Assembly (NCBI GenBank): GCA_010672785.1
Contig: JAAHFX010000003.1
Location: forward strand, 360,706 to 424,705
Direction of reading: 5' to 3'
DNA: 64,000 nucleotides
From: Sphaerospermopsis sp. SIO1G1
GTDB lineage: Bacteria > Cyanobacteriota > Cyanobacteriia > Cyanobacteriales > Nostocaceae
The position numbers and the translations under genes are program-made. Below the pieces are notes generated by a model, which was not told the origin of the DNA, did no database searches, and was given only the letters and a program-made list of their open reading frames with translations. Shown in pieces: positions 54,599 through 64,000 of this stretch (position 1 is its first letter; the number at the start of each line of letters is the position of its first letter).

Positions 54599-56326
54599 TT
54601 AGGAATTACGGAATATTCCTGGTTTTCCCCAAATAATAGTTTCTTGTTTATAAATTACCAGTCCGGGTTTTGCACCTTTAGGCTTATAAACTCGGTTGGG
54701 TTGGGTGTAAACAACTGGTACTTGTTCACTTTCGCGGCCACGACTAAAGTAGGCCGCTAGGTTAGCAGTATATTCTAAGTCAGCTTCCTCAGCAACTGCT
54801 CCAGGTTCTAAACGTAGTAAGACATGACTTCCAGGTATTTCTTGAGCGTGAAACCACAGGTCATAATCTCCTGCAACCCGAAATGTGAGATGATCGTTTT
54901 GATTATTGTTCCGACCAATTAAAACTTCAAACCCACTGGGGGTAAGGTATTGGTGAAAGTTGGTACTTGTGGTTTCAGAGTTGCTACGGCGACGATATTC
55001 TAAATCTTCTAAATATTTTTGTTCTATGAGTTCATCTCTGATTTCTTCTAAAGCTTGTAAGTCTTCTGAAGTTTGGTAAATATCTATTTGAGCAATGGCT
55101 GCTTCTACTTGTTCTAAATAGTCTATTTCTGCTCTCACATCTAGCAACAGTGGTTCAACTGCTCCACGAGCGCGTTTGAGTTTCTGATGTTGTTTATAAA
55201 GCTTTTGGGCATTTTGGACAGCATTTTTATCTGGTTGAAGTGGGATAGATACTGGCTTACCTGTCTCAAAATCTTCTAAAATCATTTCTACCATTCCTGG
55301 TTGCCAGTTGTGCAGATGTGCCATTAACAGATCCGCTTGTTGTTTGAATTCTTCCGCTTGATCTGATTGTTGCAACCGATCTTGAAACGTTTGTGCTTTA
55401 AAATTTAATTTACTCAAAATATTGCTTAACTTCTGAGTCAAATGATGGCGCAATTGAGAGAAAGATTGTTTATTTAATTGATCTCTATAATATTGATATA
55501 GTAACTCTTGGACGTTTTCTGCTCTAGCTATTTCACCCCAACCCATAACGCTGTACCCATCTTCTGTCCACACTGGTTTAAATGTGCAAGTTTCTAGAGT
55601 TTGTAACCATTTCTGCCACTGTTGAAATAATCTCTCCCAGTCATCCGCAGTTAAATTATCAGTATTGATTTCTGGTAATATACCTACCGCCAGTAACATA
55701 GAAGTAATTAAAGCACTACTTAAACCGCTATAACTTTTAGTGATCTGTTTTTTTATTTTTCCCGGTACTAAACTTATCCGTTCTTGCCAGCGGGCTTGTG
55801 ATTCTGTCAAACTGGGTATAGTACCTGTCAGTTTGGGTGGTGTTTCGTAAGGTTGACCGGTTTGGATAGGACGAACGCTAGACTGCTGTTGACTAACTTG
55901 ATGAGCAGCAGTAATAATTTCATTATTGGCAGCAGTGAGAATAGCATTACTATATTTACCCATCACTTCCACATACAAGTGATAAAGTGCTTCTTCTCCT
56001 GGCCGACGGGCAAATTTAAAATCTACCACTCTTTCCCAAGGGGCAATAAAATCTATAGCTATTAAAGCTAAACCGCCTAATTGATGTATGAGTTGTTGAC
56101 TGAAGGTGAAAGTATCTGGTGTCCGCGGTGGTGGTTCTGTAATACAAATACGCGTAGCTTGGGGATGCCAAGATATATCCAACCATTCGCGTTTTTTGAT
56201 AGTACGTAAAGCTATGGCTATAGTGTGGCGATCGCGCTGATATACCTTTTCTGTACGTGCGGGTAGCCATTTAGAGCGGAGTTCGCTACAAGTTGCGGTA
56301 AGGGTAGTAAAGTCTACTGGTTGCAA
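54599..56326 (-). CDS. NFACT-family protein, RqcH-like
   Basis: The 575-residue protein has the NFACT architecture: an N-terminal NFACT-N domain (MQPVDFTTLTATCSELRSKW; RHTIAIALRT), helix-hairpin-helix segment (SYSGLSSALITSMLLAVGI), coiled coils (about 290-440) and the C-terminal NFACT-R domain (GFEVLIGRNNNQNDHLTF, then DLWFHAQEIPGSHVLLR). Bacterial RqcH binds stalled 50S subunits with tRNA-Ala and adds C-terminal alanine tails that mark nascent chains for ClpXP. The start codon is TTG (56326), which fits the conserved family start. Confidence 0.92.
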   Translation of the reverse strand: MQPVDFTTLTATCSELRSKWLPARTEKVYQRDRHTIAIALRTIKKREWLDISWHPQATRICITEPPPRTPDTFTFSQQLIHQLGGLALIAIDFIAPWERVVDFKFARRPGEEALYHLYVEVMGKYSNAILTAANNEIITAAHQVSQQQSSVRPIQTGQPYETPPKLTGTIPSLTESQARWQERISLVPGKIKKQITKSYSGLSSALITSMLLAVGILPEINTDNLTADDWERLFQQWQKWLQTLETCTFKPVWTEDGYSVMGWGEIARAENVQELLYQYYRDQLNKQSFSQLRHHLTQKLSNILSKLNFKAQTFQDRLQQSDQAEEFKQQADLLMAHLHNWQPGMVEMILEDFETGKPVSIPLQPDKNAVQNAQKLYKQHQKLKRARGAVEPLLLDVRAEIDYLEQVEAAIAQIDIYQTSEDLQALEEIRDELIEQKYLEDLEYRRRSNSETTSTNFHQYLTPSGFEVLIGRNNNQNDHLTFRVAGDYDLWFHAQEIPGSHVLLRLEPGAVAEEADLEYTANLAAYFSRGRESEQVPVVYTQPNRVYKPKGAKPGLVIYKQETIIWGKPGIFRNS

Positions 56327-56524
56327 AATAATTAATAATTAATAACAAATTTAGAGTTTTTCTGGTTATCGCCTTTGATAATATAGCGGGCAAGATGCCC
56401 GCACCAAAAAGTTTGTGGTAATGGGGAGAAAAGCTTGGTGACAAGGAAGGTACAAACTAGGCAGGGTGCAGGGAGAAAAGATATTTACCAATACCCAGTC
56501 ACCAGTCACCATTCACCATTCACC

Positions 56525-56797
56525 TTATTGCCAAGGCGAAGGAATAGGTGTGGTTGACAGAACTTTTTCTGCCATTAACCTTAATCCTGTTTTACCACAA
56601 CTAGGACAGATAACTTCTAGATACTGGGATGAGGTGACATCTACTTCACTCAAAATACCTTGGTGGCAATGCCAACATTCAAATATTACTCTACTAACTG
56701 GTTGATTACAGTCTAATATTTTGATGTGCTGAGATGGTGTGGGTTGACTGTCTAGTTTCTTGGGTTTGGGAACTTTTTTGATTTCTTGAACTTCCAT
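56525..56797 (-). CDS. Small zinc-ribbon protein
   Basis: The 90-residue protein has a basic N terminus (VQEIKKVPKPKKLDSQPTPS) and two CxxC motifs, CWHCHQG and CPSCGKTG, about 28 residues apart. That is the pattern of a zinc ribbon. Domain type and partners cannot be named. It starts upstream of the NFACT gene on the same strand, with about 200 bp of repeat-type DNA between, including the palindromic word GCGGGCAAGATGCCCGC. Confidence 0.72.
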   Translation of the reverse strand: MEVQEIKKVPKPKKLDSQPTPSQHIKILDCNQPVSRVIFECWHCHQGILSEVDVTSSQYLEVICPSCGKTGLRLMAEKVLSTTPIPSPWQ

Positions 56798-57447
56798 CGT
56801 TTTACCTGCTGGACTCTCTATTAACTTTAGCCTCTGGTTTGGAAGTTATCACAGGTGTAGTTATGAGTTGTTGCATTTATTGGGGGGAAAGAATTTTAGA
56901 TTTTTGATTGACAATACCAGTTAGATAAAACCTTCCCTTCTTTGCAACTTTGCGACTTTGCGTGAAAAAAAATATCCACTTGCAAAACCAGAGGATATCA
57001 AAAATCCATCGCAAAATTATCAAAATCAAGTTTTTTAACTAAATTATTAACTGACTCATTGCAGGTAATATTTATATTTGTTTCTACGGATATATCCAAA
57101 AATAAGTTTTTCATTCTCTCTCTACCCCCTACCTCTTAGCCTCCACAGAAACACTTTTACACAAGCCATAACTAACAAATACACAAGCCATAACTAACAA
57201 AGTGTTTCCGTACTTTGCACCTTAGTGTATGGAACTATAAAATTAAGCAGCACTGATAGCCCAGTAAGTCTGGTTGTCAGCACTGCTTAGTACCTCTGTT
57301 ATTGTTGGTTGTTTGCACAAAAAACAGTCCACAAGGGCCGGGTAATTTTCAGATCGGGTAGTAGCAACTGTAGGAACTCCAGAACAACACAAAACTAAAA
57401 ATCACTGGATACTGATTCTTAATTATTAGTTCTCTATCCGTATGTAA
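56798..57447. other. Gene-free region downstream of the RRM gene
   Basis: No gene is supportable. Two direct copies of ACACAAGCCATAACTAACAA lie at about 57170-57209. No clear terminator for the RRM gene is visible. Confidence 0.55.
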
Positions 57448-57921
57448 TTAGCTAGTAGTTTGTTGTGCTGCTAACATTTCTTTGAGTTTTTCTAACTCAG
57501 CCGCCCAGCGAGGATCTGGTTGAACTGTATCTGAGTTAGTGTTGCTAGAGTTATCACGAGATCCACCACCACGACGGGATTTTTTAGATTTTTCACGACG
57601 GCCTTCTTTGGGTGCAGGTGCGGGAGTATTATTTCCTTTAGCAGCTTGTTCTTCACCTTCGTCACCCTTAGTCCGAGGTAATGCTTTCTCTAGTTTAATA
57701 GCAGATTCTTTGAATAAATGACCATTATACTTTTCAATAATCTGGTCTGCTTGATCATTATTGTTTACTGTTAAAAATCCAAAACCACGGCATTTACCTG
57801 TTTTTCTATCTTTAATCAGTTTGGTAGTGACAGCATCACCTTCTTCAGCGAAGATTGCTTGCAATTCTTGACGATCTATTTCTTCTTTGGGTAAATTACC
57901 TATGTACAAGCGAACAGACAT
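57448..57921 (-). CDS. RRM-domain RNA-binding protein (Rbp)
   Basis: The 157-residue protein has one RNA-recognition motif (about 3-78) with RNP2 LYIGNL and RNP1 KCRGFGFLTV, typical of cyanobacterial Rbp proteins, which bind mRNA and are often cold- or thylakoid-linked. The C-terminal tail (about 85-157) is a Lys/Arg/Gly/Asn/Pro-rich disordered extension (KKSRRGGGSRDN) ending in a short helix. A strong GGAGGT ribosome-binding site precedes the ATG. The 210-bp upstream region includes a hairpin (58083-58113), so a long, possibly regulatory leader is likely. Confidence 0.92.
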   Translation of the reverse strand: MSVRLYIGNLPKEEIDRQELQAIFAEEGDAVTTKLIKDRKTGKCRGFGFLTVNNNDQADQIIEKYNGHLFKESAIKLEKALPRTKGDEGEEQAAKGNNTPAPAPKEGRREKSKKSRRGGGSRDNSSNTNSDTVQPDPRWAAELEKLKEMLAAQQTTS

Positions 57922-58082
57922 GAACTATACCTCCAAGGTAAAATGAAGTTGTGTGGACGGGATAAATTGGTGTCGGCTTTTTTATATATGCTGTTAGCAG
58001 AAATTGCCATGAACCAATTTTATTAATCTCGTTTATTAAGTCTATAGTTTCAAACCACATGAATCTTTATATTTTGCGGTTT

Positions 58083-58113
58083 GTTCGCAGGATATAATCC
58101 CGACAGGACGAAC
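58083..58113 (-). promoter_or_regulatory. Hairpin in the RRM-gene upstream region
   Basis: GTTCG pairs with CGAAC around an inner complementary GGGAT/ATCC segment. It lies about 160 bp upstream of the RRM start and 18 bp past the stop of the ORF at 58132. It has no T-run, so it is a leader structure or a processing site rather than a clean terminator. Confidence 0.4.
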
Positions 58114-58131
58114 TACAGCGCCCTATATTCC

Positions 58132-58881
58132 TTAGCTAAATGCTGTAGGAACTAATTTAATTGAGATATTTAAACTATCATCAACATCTGTATTAATCAA
58201 TAAAATTTTTCCTAATTGATTGACATTTTTGCTAATTTTCGGAATAAGTAATATGCACTTTTGAGGGTAACTCTCTCCATGACTGGAAACTAAATTTTGA
58301 GCTTGGTAACGACAAAAAAATATACTCTGAAAAAAAACCTGTAACCCATTTTCTATCTCTGTTAGCTGGATTTTACAAGTCCACAGATTGGTAATAAATA
58401 GCTGAAGAACAAATACCAATCTGTATTTATTTTCCATCTTTAATTTACCATGATGCCTATATAGTAGTTTATCTATAATCACAAAAATATTAGATATCTC
58501 TTTTATTTCCATATCGTTTTCTGGGCAAGCTGGATTAATTGATAATTTTTTTGATAAATATTTAGATTTTTTTTTGATTGTGCGATTAATATTTTGCCAG
58601 ATGATCTTGGGTATAAAATTGTTCTCAATGTTCACGAATAGATTTTTATATACCAATTCTATAAATAGATCAAATACTGTTAAAAATCTCAACCAATTAC
58701 TGTAGATAGTTAATAATACCTGATTTACTCTTTGCAAGGGTAAACTAAAATGAATGAGTTTTTCTTTTGTATGATAGTTAATATTATTATAATAGTTCTT
58801 AGTAAAGAAATAATACAAAGATTCAATCTCCTGAGCATGAAGGTGGTTTCTTTGAATGATTTGCTTTACTGATAACTGCAT
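58132..58881 (-). CDS. Unrecognised AT-rich ORF
   Basis: The 249-residue protein is rich in Ile, Asn, Lys and Phe, predicted helical, with no signal peptide, membrane span or known motif (VLLTIYSNWLRFLTVFDLFI and NKYRLVFVLQLFITNLWTCK are the most hydrophobic parts). Its base composition is lower in GC than its neighbours. The length and clean ATG argue for a real gene, possibly acquired or fast-evolving. I cannot suggest a function. Confidence 0.58.
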   Translation of the reverse strand: MQLSVKQIIQRNHLHAQEIESLYYFFTKNYYNNINYHTKEKLIHFSLPLQRVNQVLLTIYSNWLRFLTVFDLFIELVYKNLFVNIENNFIPKIIWQNINRTIKKKSKYLSKKLSINPACPENDMEIKEISNIFVIIDKLLYRHHGKLKMENKYRLVFVLQLFITNLWTCKIQLTEIENGLQVFFQSIFFCRYQAQNLVSSHGESYPQKCILLIPKISKNVNQLGKILLINTDVDDSLNISIKLVPTAFS

Positions 58882-59511
58882 AATAATGATGACTATGAAT
58901 ATATATATCCTAATTCCTAATAGCTAATTGCTGGGTGTGAGTCAATTCTTTTGCTTCTTATGTTTAACATTGATATATGTGATATGACAATTTCTATACT
59001 TTTAAGTAAAATCGTATATTTATAAAACTCGATAATATCTGCCAATAAACTTGCAGATTACATTTATGGTTGTTTAAAATAAGAATTCTATGAAGTGAGG
59101 CTAATACCATCTTGTTATTTATAACTATGATTTTGATAACTCAGCATTAGACACAATAAGCAATGCATTTCTAGCTTCTATGTACATAAACAGCAATAGC
59201 CACTTTTTAAAGTTCTTAAGGCTTTCGTTATACAATTTGTCGGTGGACTCTGTTGGTTTACTAAGCATCATTATATTATATCACGGGAGAACATATTTTA
59301 GCAATAGGTATTGTTTACAAATAATTCACTGAGCCACTTTCTGGATCATTCAATCAGTTTTCATGCCATTAGCTCAATACTTGAAGACTCTATATCTAAT
59401 CTGGTGAGATATTTGTAGTTGTGAATAACCTTAACCTTATTGATGATTATTAACAAAAGTTGTGGAAATTTCTCTGTTGATTGGGAGAAATTTTAGATTT
59501 ATGTTTTGCAA
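58882..59511. other. AT-rich gene-free region
   Basis: About 630 bp without a gene, RNA, terminator or element that I can support. It lies between two minus-strand genes, so it should hold the promoter of the ORF at 58132. Confidence 0.5.
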
Positions 59512-61710
59512 CTATCCAGTGATAGATTGGGCTGTTAACATTATATATGCGCCCCAAGCTTGAGCAACAACAGCTAAAACAGTGGACCAAATAGGATGAG
59601 GACTATTGATAATATTACCTGTTTGTGTTTCCAAGGTTTGGATATCTACCCAAGGTGTAGCACCCCGACGTAACCAACCTGTAACCGTAATTTGTCTACC
59701 GATCCATTTTTGGGGATTGGTTGATAATGATAACCAAGGAATATGATGGAGTTTGACTAAGCCGATATTGGTTTGTAAAATTAAGTCTTGGGAAAGACTA
59801 TTAGCAATGCCTGATCTACCTATCAGCTTGCCCACTAATTGTACACTAACGCTATTAATTGGTAATATGGAAGGATCTATGAGTAGTTTCAAAGCTTGTT
59901 GATCATTTTGGATGTTGCCTTGATTAATTGCTGGGAAAAAGCTGTTGATCCTCATTAATGTACCCACACTGAAACCAATTAGTAAAAAGCCAATAATAAA
60001 CGACCAATCATCATAAATCCATTTGAGGTTAAACAGTTGAGTATTGTAAGCTGTTTGCCAGCTGAACCAAAACAAACCAGCTAATACTAATCCAGAAGGA
60101 ATACCCAACCAGGGGGCAATTTGTAGCAGAAAAGATTGGGGTTTTACTGACAATAATTCTGGGGTGACAAAGTACAACTCTGGTTCTAAGTGCCAATGAT
60201 AGGCAATTTTGCAGAGGCGTTGTAAGCGATCTCCAATTAAAGGATGACTCTTATTGATTGTAAACCATTGACGATAGGGGTTACTACTTTCCCACATTAA
60301 AAATGATTCCCAGCGCAGATGTTCGATGACTGTTCCTAAGCATAAACTTTGTTGAACATCTACTGGAGCTAAAATATTGAACAGTTCTATTTCCCAGCTA
60401 GTTTTTTGTTGGGCTTGAATATCTTTAGTAATACCCATACTTATTTTTAGTAAAGCCCGAATTAAACCATTAGGATTACCCGTAATTTCAGCTGCATAGC
60501 GATCACAAGCATAAATACGAAACCGAGAATTTAAAAAGGTTGTTCCAGTTATTAAACACCAAATACAATAACTAAAATTAGCTAATACTGTTGCTAAAAA
60601 ACTCACCAAATTGTTTTGGCTATTATTCCCCCAAATAGATGTTTGTTGATAAATTTTATAAATGGGTATAGTTACCACAAAAGCTAAGGACATGACCCAA
60701 AAATCCCAGCGACGAATTTGTCCTAAAGCTAAAGCATAAATAGTAGCTATTTCATCACTATTTAATTGTTCTAAAAGCCCTTGACTTACAACTATTCTGG
60801 CTGTACGAGGTAGATTACCATAAGTAAACATGATCGGTACTTTTGTAGGCAAAATCTTTAATTCAGGAACTTGCCAATGTCGAATTTGACAAGTGCGCTG
60901 AATCACTCGTACTGTTTCACGACTATACTTATATAGTTCATCTTTACTCAAAGATTTTTGTTGGTAAAATTCTGCCAATATCCAATCTAATATCCAAGAT
61001 AATAATCCTAATAATAATAACAATCCAATCAAGATTAATAAACTAGGATTCTTATATAAAAATGGGATTGGACTAGCATAAGGTAATCTATCTAAAACTT
61101 GATTAATAATAATCATCACCGACTGTACCATAGCAACTAAAACAAAAAATAAAGCTGTGACGGTTGCTAATGCTAAGAGTCGAGAAGAAATAAAATTATA
61201 TTTCCGGAGAGGTTGCCATACTTTGGCTCGTCTAGCGTGTCGCCAATAATTGTTAGTTGTAGAATTGATGTTGTTAGCTTGAGAATTACTCCAATTTTCT
61301 TGATCACGAGCAGTTTTAGATTCAATTGTTTGGGAAATTCTGGCTTGTTGTTGTGTTAATCTAGCATAGTTAGACCACTGTTTAGATTGTTGGCGTTTTT
61401 GTCGTTTAATTAAATAATCAAGAGCGCGTCTTGCCCATTCTTGCACTTGTAAATTTTCACTTTCAATGAGATTATGACACCAGGAGATTGCTTGATCAGT
61501 TTCTCCTGTATGAGCATATGCCATAACTAAACCAACTTGCGCTTGCAGGCAAGTATTACTTTGGTCTAAAATATTTGCCAGGGGAACAAGTTGAGTAATG
61601 GCGGCATAGTAATTTTCCTGTTTTAAGGCAACTAAGCCAGCCTCCAAAGCCAATTTTTCAGATGAAGGCATAAAATTATAATTACTCCAATTTCTATTTT
61701 CGTCAGACAC
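59512..61710 (-). CDS. M48 peptidase-like membrane protein lacking the zinc ligands
   Basis: The 732-residue protein has an N-terminal TPR-like region (about 20-105), two membrane spans (about 177-203 and 223-247), an M48-type domain (about 255-520) and two more spans near 535-585, then a soluble end (about 610-705). The domain keeps the M48 frame (PTKVPIMFTYGNLPRTARIVVSQGLLE; DRYAAEITGNPNGLIRALLK; SHPLIGDRLQRL). However, the HExxH position reads L327-A-L-G-Q331, and the third ligand glutamate (ExxAD) is I399. It is therefore probably a pseudoprotease. The GTG start at 61710 has an ATG alternative 13 codons later. Confidence 0.85.
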   Translation of the reverse strand: MSDENRNWSNYNFMPSSEKLALEAGLVALKQENYYAAITQLVPLANILDQSNTCLQAQVGLVMAYAHTGETDQAISWCHNLIESENLQVQEWARRALDYLIKRQKRQQSKQWSNYARLTQQQARISQTIESKTARDQENWSNSQANNINSTTNNYWRHARRAKVWQPLRKYNFISSRLLALATVTALFFVLVAMVQSVMIIINQVLDRLPYASPIPFLYKNPSLLILIGLLLLLGLLSWILDWILAEFYQQKSLSKDELYKYSRETVRVIQRTCQIRHWQVPELKILPTKVPIMFTYGNLPRTARIVVSQGLLEQLNSDEIATIYALALGQIRRWDFWVMSLAFVVTIPIYKIYQQTSIWGNNSQNNLVSFLATVLANFSYCIWCLITGTTFLNSRFRIYACDRYAAEITGNPNGLIRALLKISMGITKDIQAQQKTSWEIELFNILAPVDVQQSLCLGTVIEHLRWESFLMWESSNPYRQWFTINKSHPLIGDRLQRLCKIAYHWHLEPELYFVTPELLSVKPQSFLLQIAPWLGIPSGLVLAGLFWFSWQTAYNTQLFNLKWIYDDWSFIIGFLLIGFSVGTLMRINSFFPAINQGNIQNDQQALKLLIDPSILPINSVSVQLVGKLIGRSGIANSLSQDLILQTNIGLVKLHHIPWLSLSTNPQKWIGRQITVTGWLRRGATPWVDIQTLETQTGNIINSPHPIWSTVLAVVAQAWGAYIMLTAQSITG

Positions 61711-61812
61711 GCTATCTAACTACAACTTCAAAAAATAGATGCGAGTTCCCGAATAAATTGAGAAATAAGATGGCAGGTGACAGGAATAAAATAGGTGACT
61801 AAACTTTACAAA

Positions 61813-63441
61813 TTACAAATCATTTGTTTGTTGAGTAGAAAAAACTGGCGCAATTGCACTTAATTTTAAATCTGGATGATCACCCTGTAACTGTTGACAA
61901 TTCCATTCATTGCGAAATAACAAAACAGGTCTACCCATACTATCTTTCACAGTAGTTGTGTTAAATAAACGCCCCACTTTTTCTAATGCTTCCCAACCAC
62001 CTTCTACCCATCTTGCGACACTGTAAGGTAATAAATCGAGGATAGTTTCTACACCATATTCATTTTGTAATCGAAATTGTACAACTTCAAATTGTAACTG
62101 CCCTACTGCTGCTAAAATCGGATCGCGTTTTGCTTCATCACTGGAATACATGATTTGTACAGCACCTTCTTCCCTTAATTCCGAAACACCTTTTTGAAAT
62201 TGCTTAAATTTTGATGGGTTAGGATTTCTTAAAGTAGCAAATAGTTCTGGCGAGAAATACGGTATTCCCTCATATTCTAACTTTTTGCCTGTATATATTG
62301 TGTCACCAATAGCAAACACTCCAGGATTATTTAAACCAATTACATCTCCTGCATAGGCGGTATTAATAGACTCTCGATCTTGTGCAAATAATTTTTGTGG
62401 CCGAGACAGACGTACCATCTTTCCTGTGCGAGCATGGTTCACTGTCATATCTTTTTCAAACTTTCCGGTACAAACCCGGACAAAAGCTACTCTATCTCTA
62501 TGTTTGGGATCCATATTTGCTTGCAGTTTGAAGACAAAGCCCGTAAACTCTGGATAGGTGGGTTGAATTTCTCCGGCAGTGCTGTTATGTATACCGGGTT
62601 TGAGAGCATAATCAAGGAAGTATTTGAGGAATAGTTCTACACCAAAGTTAGTCATAGCACTACCAAAAAATACTGGTGTCATTTTTCCTTGATGGACCAA
62701 ATCTAAATCTAGTTCTGATCCTGCACCATCTAGCAATTCTAGTTCATCTTTAAGTTGATGATAAAGTTCTTGCTCTAAGAGTTCTTCAATGCTGCTATCA
62801 CCCAAATCAACCACAGTATTACGAGCTTCCTTGCTACCATGAGCACTCCGCTCAAATAAATGTATTTGTTTTCTGTGACGGTCAAAAATTCCCTTGAAGC
62901 GGTCTCCCATTCCTATTGGCCAATTTACTGGGTAAGTCTGTAAACCCAATTCCTGCTCAATTTCGTCCAAAAGTTCTAGAGCTTCTCTTCCTGGACGATC
63001 CAACTTATTCACAAATGTGAAAATGGGAATACCCCTCATTTTACAGACTTCAAATAGTTTGCGGGTTTGAGGTTCTAAACCTTTAGCTGCATCAATCAGC
63101 ATTACCGCGTTATCTGCTGCTGCTAAAGTTCGATAGGTATCTTCACTAAAATCTTGGTGTCCAGGAGTATCTAATAAATTAATTTGACAATTGCTGTAAA
63201 TAAATTGTAAAACTGTCGATGTGATTGAGATACCCCGTTGTTGTTCCATTTCCATCCAGTCAGAAGTGGCTTTACGCTGGTCTCTACGAGCTTTAACTGC
63301 TCCCGCTTCATGGATAGCACCACCGTACAACAATAGTTTTTCTGTTAACGTAGTTTTACCAGCATCGGGGTGAGAAATAATCGCGAAATTGCGACGTTGT
63401 TCCACGGCTTGTTCTAGCTCTTCCACAAGTTCAGTAGCCAT
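61813..63441 (-). CDS. prfC: Peptide chain release factor 3
   Basis: The 542-residue GTPase has the RF3 signatures: G1 [15 protein letters not shown], switch [17 protein letters not shown]4 [10 protein letters not shown], and the RF3-specific [21 protein letters not shown]3 removes RF1/RF2 from ribosomes after peptide release. Length and domains are normal. It lies 102 bp upstream of the M48-like gene on the same strand. Confidence 0.97.
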   Translation of the reverse strand: MATELVEELEQAVEQRRNFAIISHPDAGKTTLTEKLLLYGGAIHEAGAVKARRDQRKATSDWMEMEQQRGISITSTVLQFIYSNCQINLLDTPGHQDFSEDTYRTLAAADNAVMLIDAAKGLEPQTRKLFEVCKMRGIPIFTFVNKLDRPGREALELLDEIEQELGLQTYPVNWPIGMGDRFKGIFDRHRKQIHLFERSAHGSKEARNTVVDLGDSSIEELLEQELYHQLKDELELLDGAGSELDLDLVHQGKMTPVFFGSAMTNFGVELFLKYFLDYALKPGIHNSTAGEIQPTYPEFTGFVFKLQANMDPKHRDRVAFVRVCTGKFEKDMTVNHARTGKMVRLSRPQKLFAQDRESINTAYAGDVIGLNNPGVFAIGDTIYTGKKLEYEGIPYFSPELFATLRNPNPSKFKQFQKGVSELREEGAVQIMYSSDEAKRDPILAAVGQLQFEVVQFRLQNEYGVETILDLLPYSVARWVEGGWEALEKVGRLFNTTTVKDSMGRPVLLFRNEWNCQQLQGDHPDLKLSAIAPVFSTQQTNDL

Positions 63442-63830
63442 AATTCCTATTTTGTTATTAACTTTACTTAATTAAATGTAATCTTTTTCTGGAGAGGAAA
63501 ACACCTTTTCAATTTTATCTAAGTTCTGAGGTTTTTACAGCTTTTTTATAGGTTCATTATACATCTTAGAAAAAATAATCTCAAACCTTTATACTGTCTA
63601 GATGGAAACCTAATTTCTGGAGATATCTCACAAGTATTAGTGCAAAATAAATTTCATAATTAGAAGAGGTAAATATTAATAGGAAAAAGGTAAGGAATAA
63701 TACAGCAAGTCCTATTTTTAATCAATAAATAGCAAGTCATTTTGCTTGGGTACTTAATAATATGAAATGAACATTGCTTAGATACTAATTACTATTATGG
63801 ATGGAAAGAGAGTAAAAAATCTAACTAAAT
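63442..63830. other. Gene-free region between prfC and the 5S rRNA terminator
   Basis: Contains a family D element (63632-63755), and a lone family A-like right end (CAGCAAGTCC followed by TATTTT, 63703-63718) nested in it. No gene is supportable. Confidence 0.55.
63632..63755. mobile_element. Inverted-repeat element, family D copy (63.7 kb)
   Basis: Ends AAGTATTAGTGCAAAATAAAT and CATTTTGCTTGGGTACTT; 124 bp. It contains a lone family A-type end inside, suggesting nested insertion. Confidence 0.72.
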
Positions 63831-63864
63831 AAAACAAAACCCCCTCAAAGAAAAGAAGAGGAGG
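63831..63864 (-). terminator. Intrinsic terminator after the 5S rRNA
   Basis: On the minus strand CCTCCTC pairs with GAGGGGG (one T-G pair) around an 11-base pyrimidine loop, followed by TTTTGTTTT. It lies about 20 bases beyond the 5S 3' end. Confidence 0.75.
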
Positions 63865-63882
63865 AATTGATTGGAAGTATTA

Positions 63883-64000
63883 GCCCTGGCATCGAGCTAT
63901 TTTGGCGTGGGGCAACCCCCAAACTATCGTCGCCGCAACAGCGTTTCACCTCTGAGTTCGAGAAGGTATCAGTGTGGTTCCACCGCGCAATAGACACCAG
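63883..64000 (-). rRNA. rrf: 5S ribosomal RNA (5' end at the window edge)
   Basis: The minus strand reads CTGGTGTCTATTGCGCGGTG at the edge, then CGAACTCAGAGGTGAAACG, the conserved 5S loop region, and ends AGCTCGATGCCAGGGC, pairing with the 5' end. One or two 5' bases are probably beyond the window. It is the last gene of an rRNA operon that must lie to the right. Confidence 0.93.

Overview
The window is chromosomal DNA of a filamentous, probably heterocyst-forming cyanobacterium (order Nostocales). The evidence is nblA, two petJ genes for cytochrome c6, OprB/SLH porin architecture, many HIP1 octamers (GCGATCGC), low GC content, heptamer tandem arrays (ACTGATA, ATTGGTG) and a heavy load of short non-autonomous elements between genes. 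Genus cannot be fixed from sequence reading alone. Nothing looks like a prophage, plasmid or CRISPR locus. Most genes are core or shell functions, and the accessory content sits in the intergenic DNA.

Layout. 0-8.7 kb: a Crp/Fnr-type regulator, an M61/PDZ peptidase, comB on the minus strand, a small conserved cyanobacterial protein, an ABC1/UbiB-type kinase followed 20 bp later by a PP2C phosphatase, then nblA (phycobilisome degradation) with a perfect NtcA-type site upstream. 8.8-19 kb (minus): a Ser/Thr kinase convergent to nblA, a hypothetical, anmK, and kdpC/kdpB/kdpA without kdpD or kdpE. 19.5-25.3 kb: priA, a group 2 sigma factor (probably sigC) and a GNAT acetyltransferase. 25.8-28.1 kb: petJ, a TPR gene and a second petJ; the two petJ promoters share a palindrome. 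28.1-36.5 kb: DUF928 protein, truB, DUF1400 hydrolase, several hypotheticals, a truncated DUF928-like ORF, tRNA-Gln, and a membrane protein. 36.7-44.4 kb: SpoIID-domain protein, Wzz/BY-kinase, RNase Z, cobU and hypotheticals. 44.9-47.5 kb: a polysaccharide cassette (two GT2 glycosyltransferases and a WcaF-like acetyltransferase). 48.2-54.1 kb: tRNA-Phe and a zinc cluster (znuB, zinc-type ArsR sensor, znuC, znuA, OprB porin). 54.6-63.4 kb (minus): NFACT/RqcH-like protein, zinc-ribbon protein, RRM RNA-binding protein, unknown ORF, a degenerate M48 peptidase-like membrane protein and prfC. The right edge is a 5S rRNA gene on the minus strand, the 3' end of an rRNA operon lying beyond the window.

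Themes. (1) Nutrient stress: nitrogen (nblA), potassium (kdp), zinc (znu), and copper or iron status (cytochrome c6). (2) Signalling: an ABC1 kinase, PP2C phosphatase and Ser/Thr kinase surround nblA. (3) Cell surface: BY-kinase, SpoIID, GT2/WcaF cassette, porin.

Intergenic elements. At least four families of short inverted-repeat elements can be told apart by eye. One family (ends GGGyTTGCTGA / TCAGCAArCCC) makes 6-bp target duplications of the form TANNTA in seven copies, one differing by a single base, including two copies abutting at one target site. I found no clearly new multi-gene system. The best leads are the element families, the shared petJ operator, the metal-ligand-less M48 protein, the interrupted zinc cluster with a linked porin, and a possible small RNA at about 54.3-54.45 kb.
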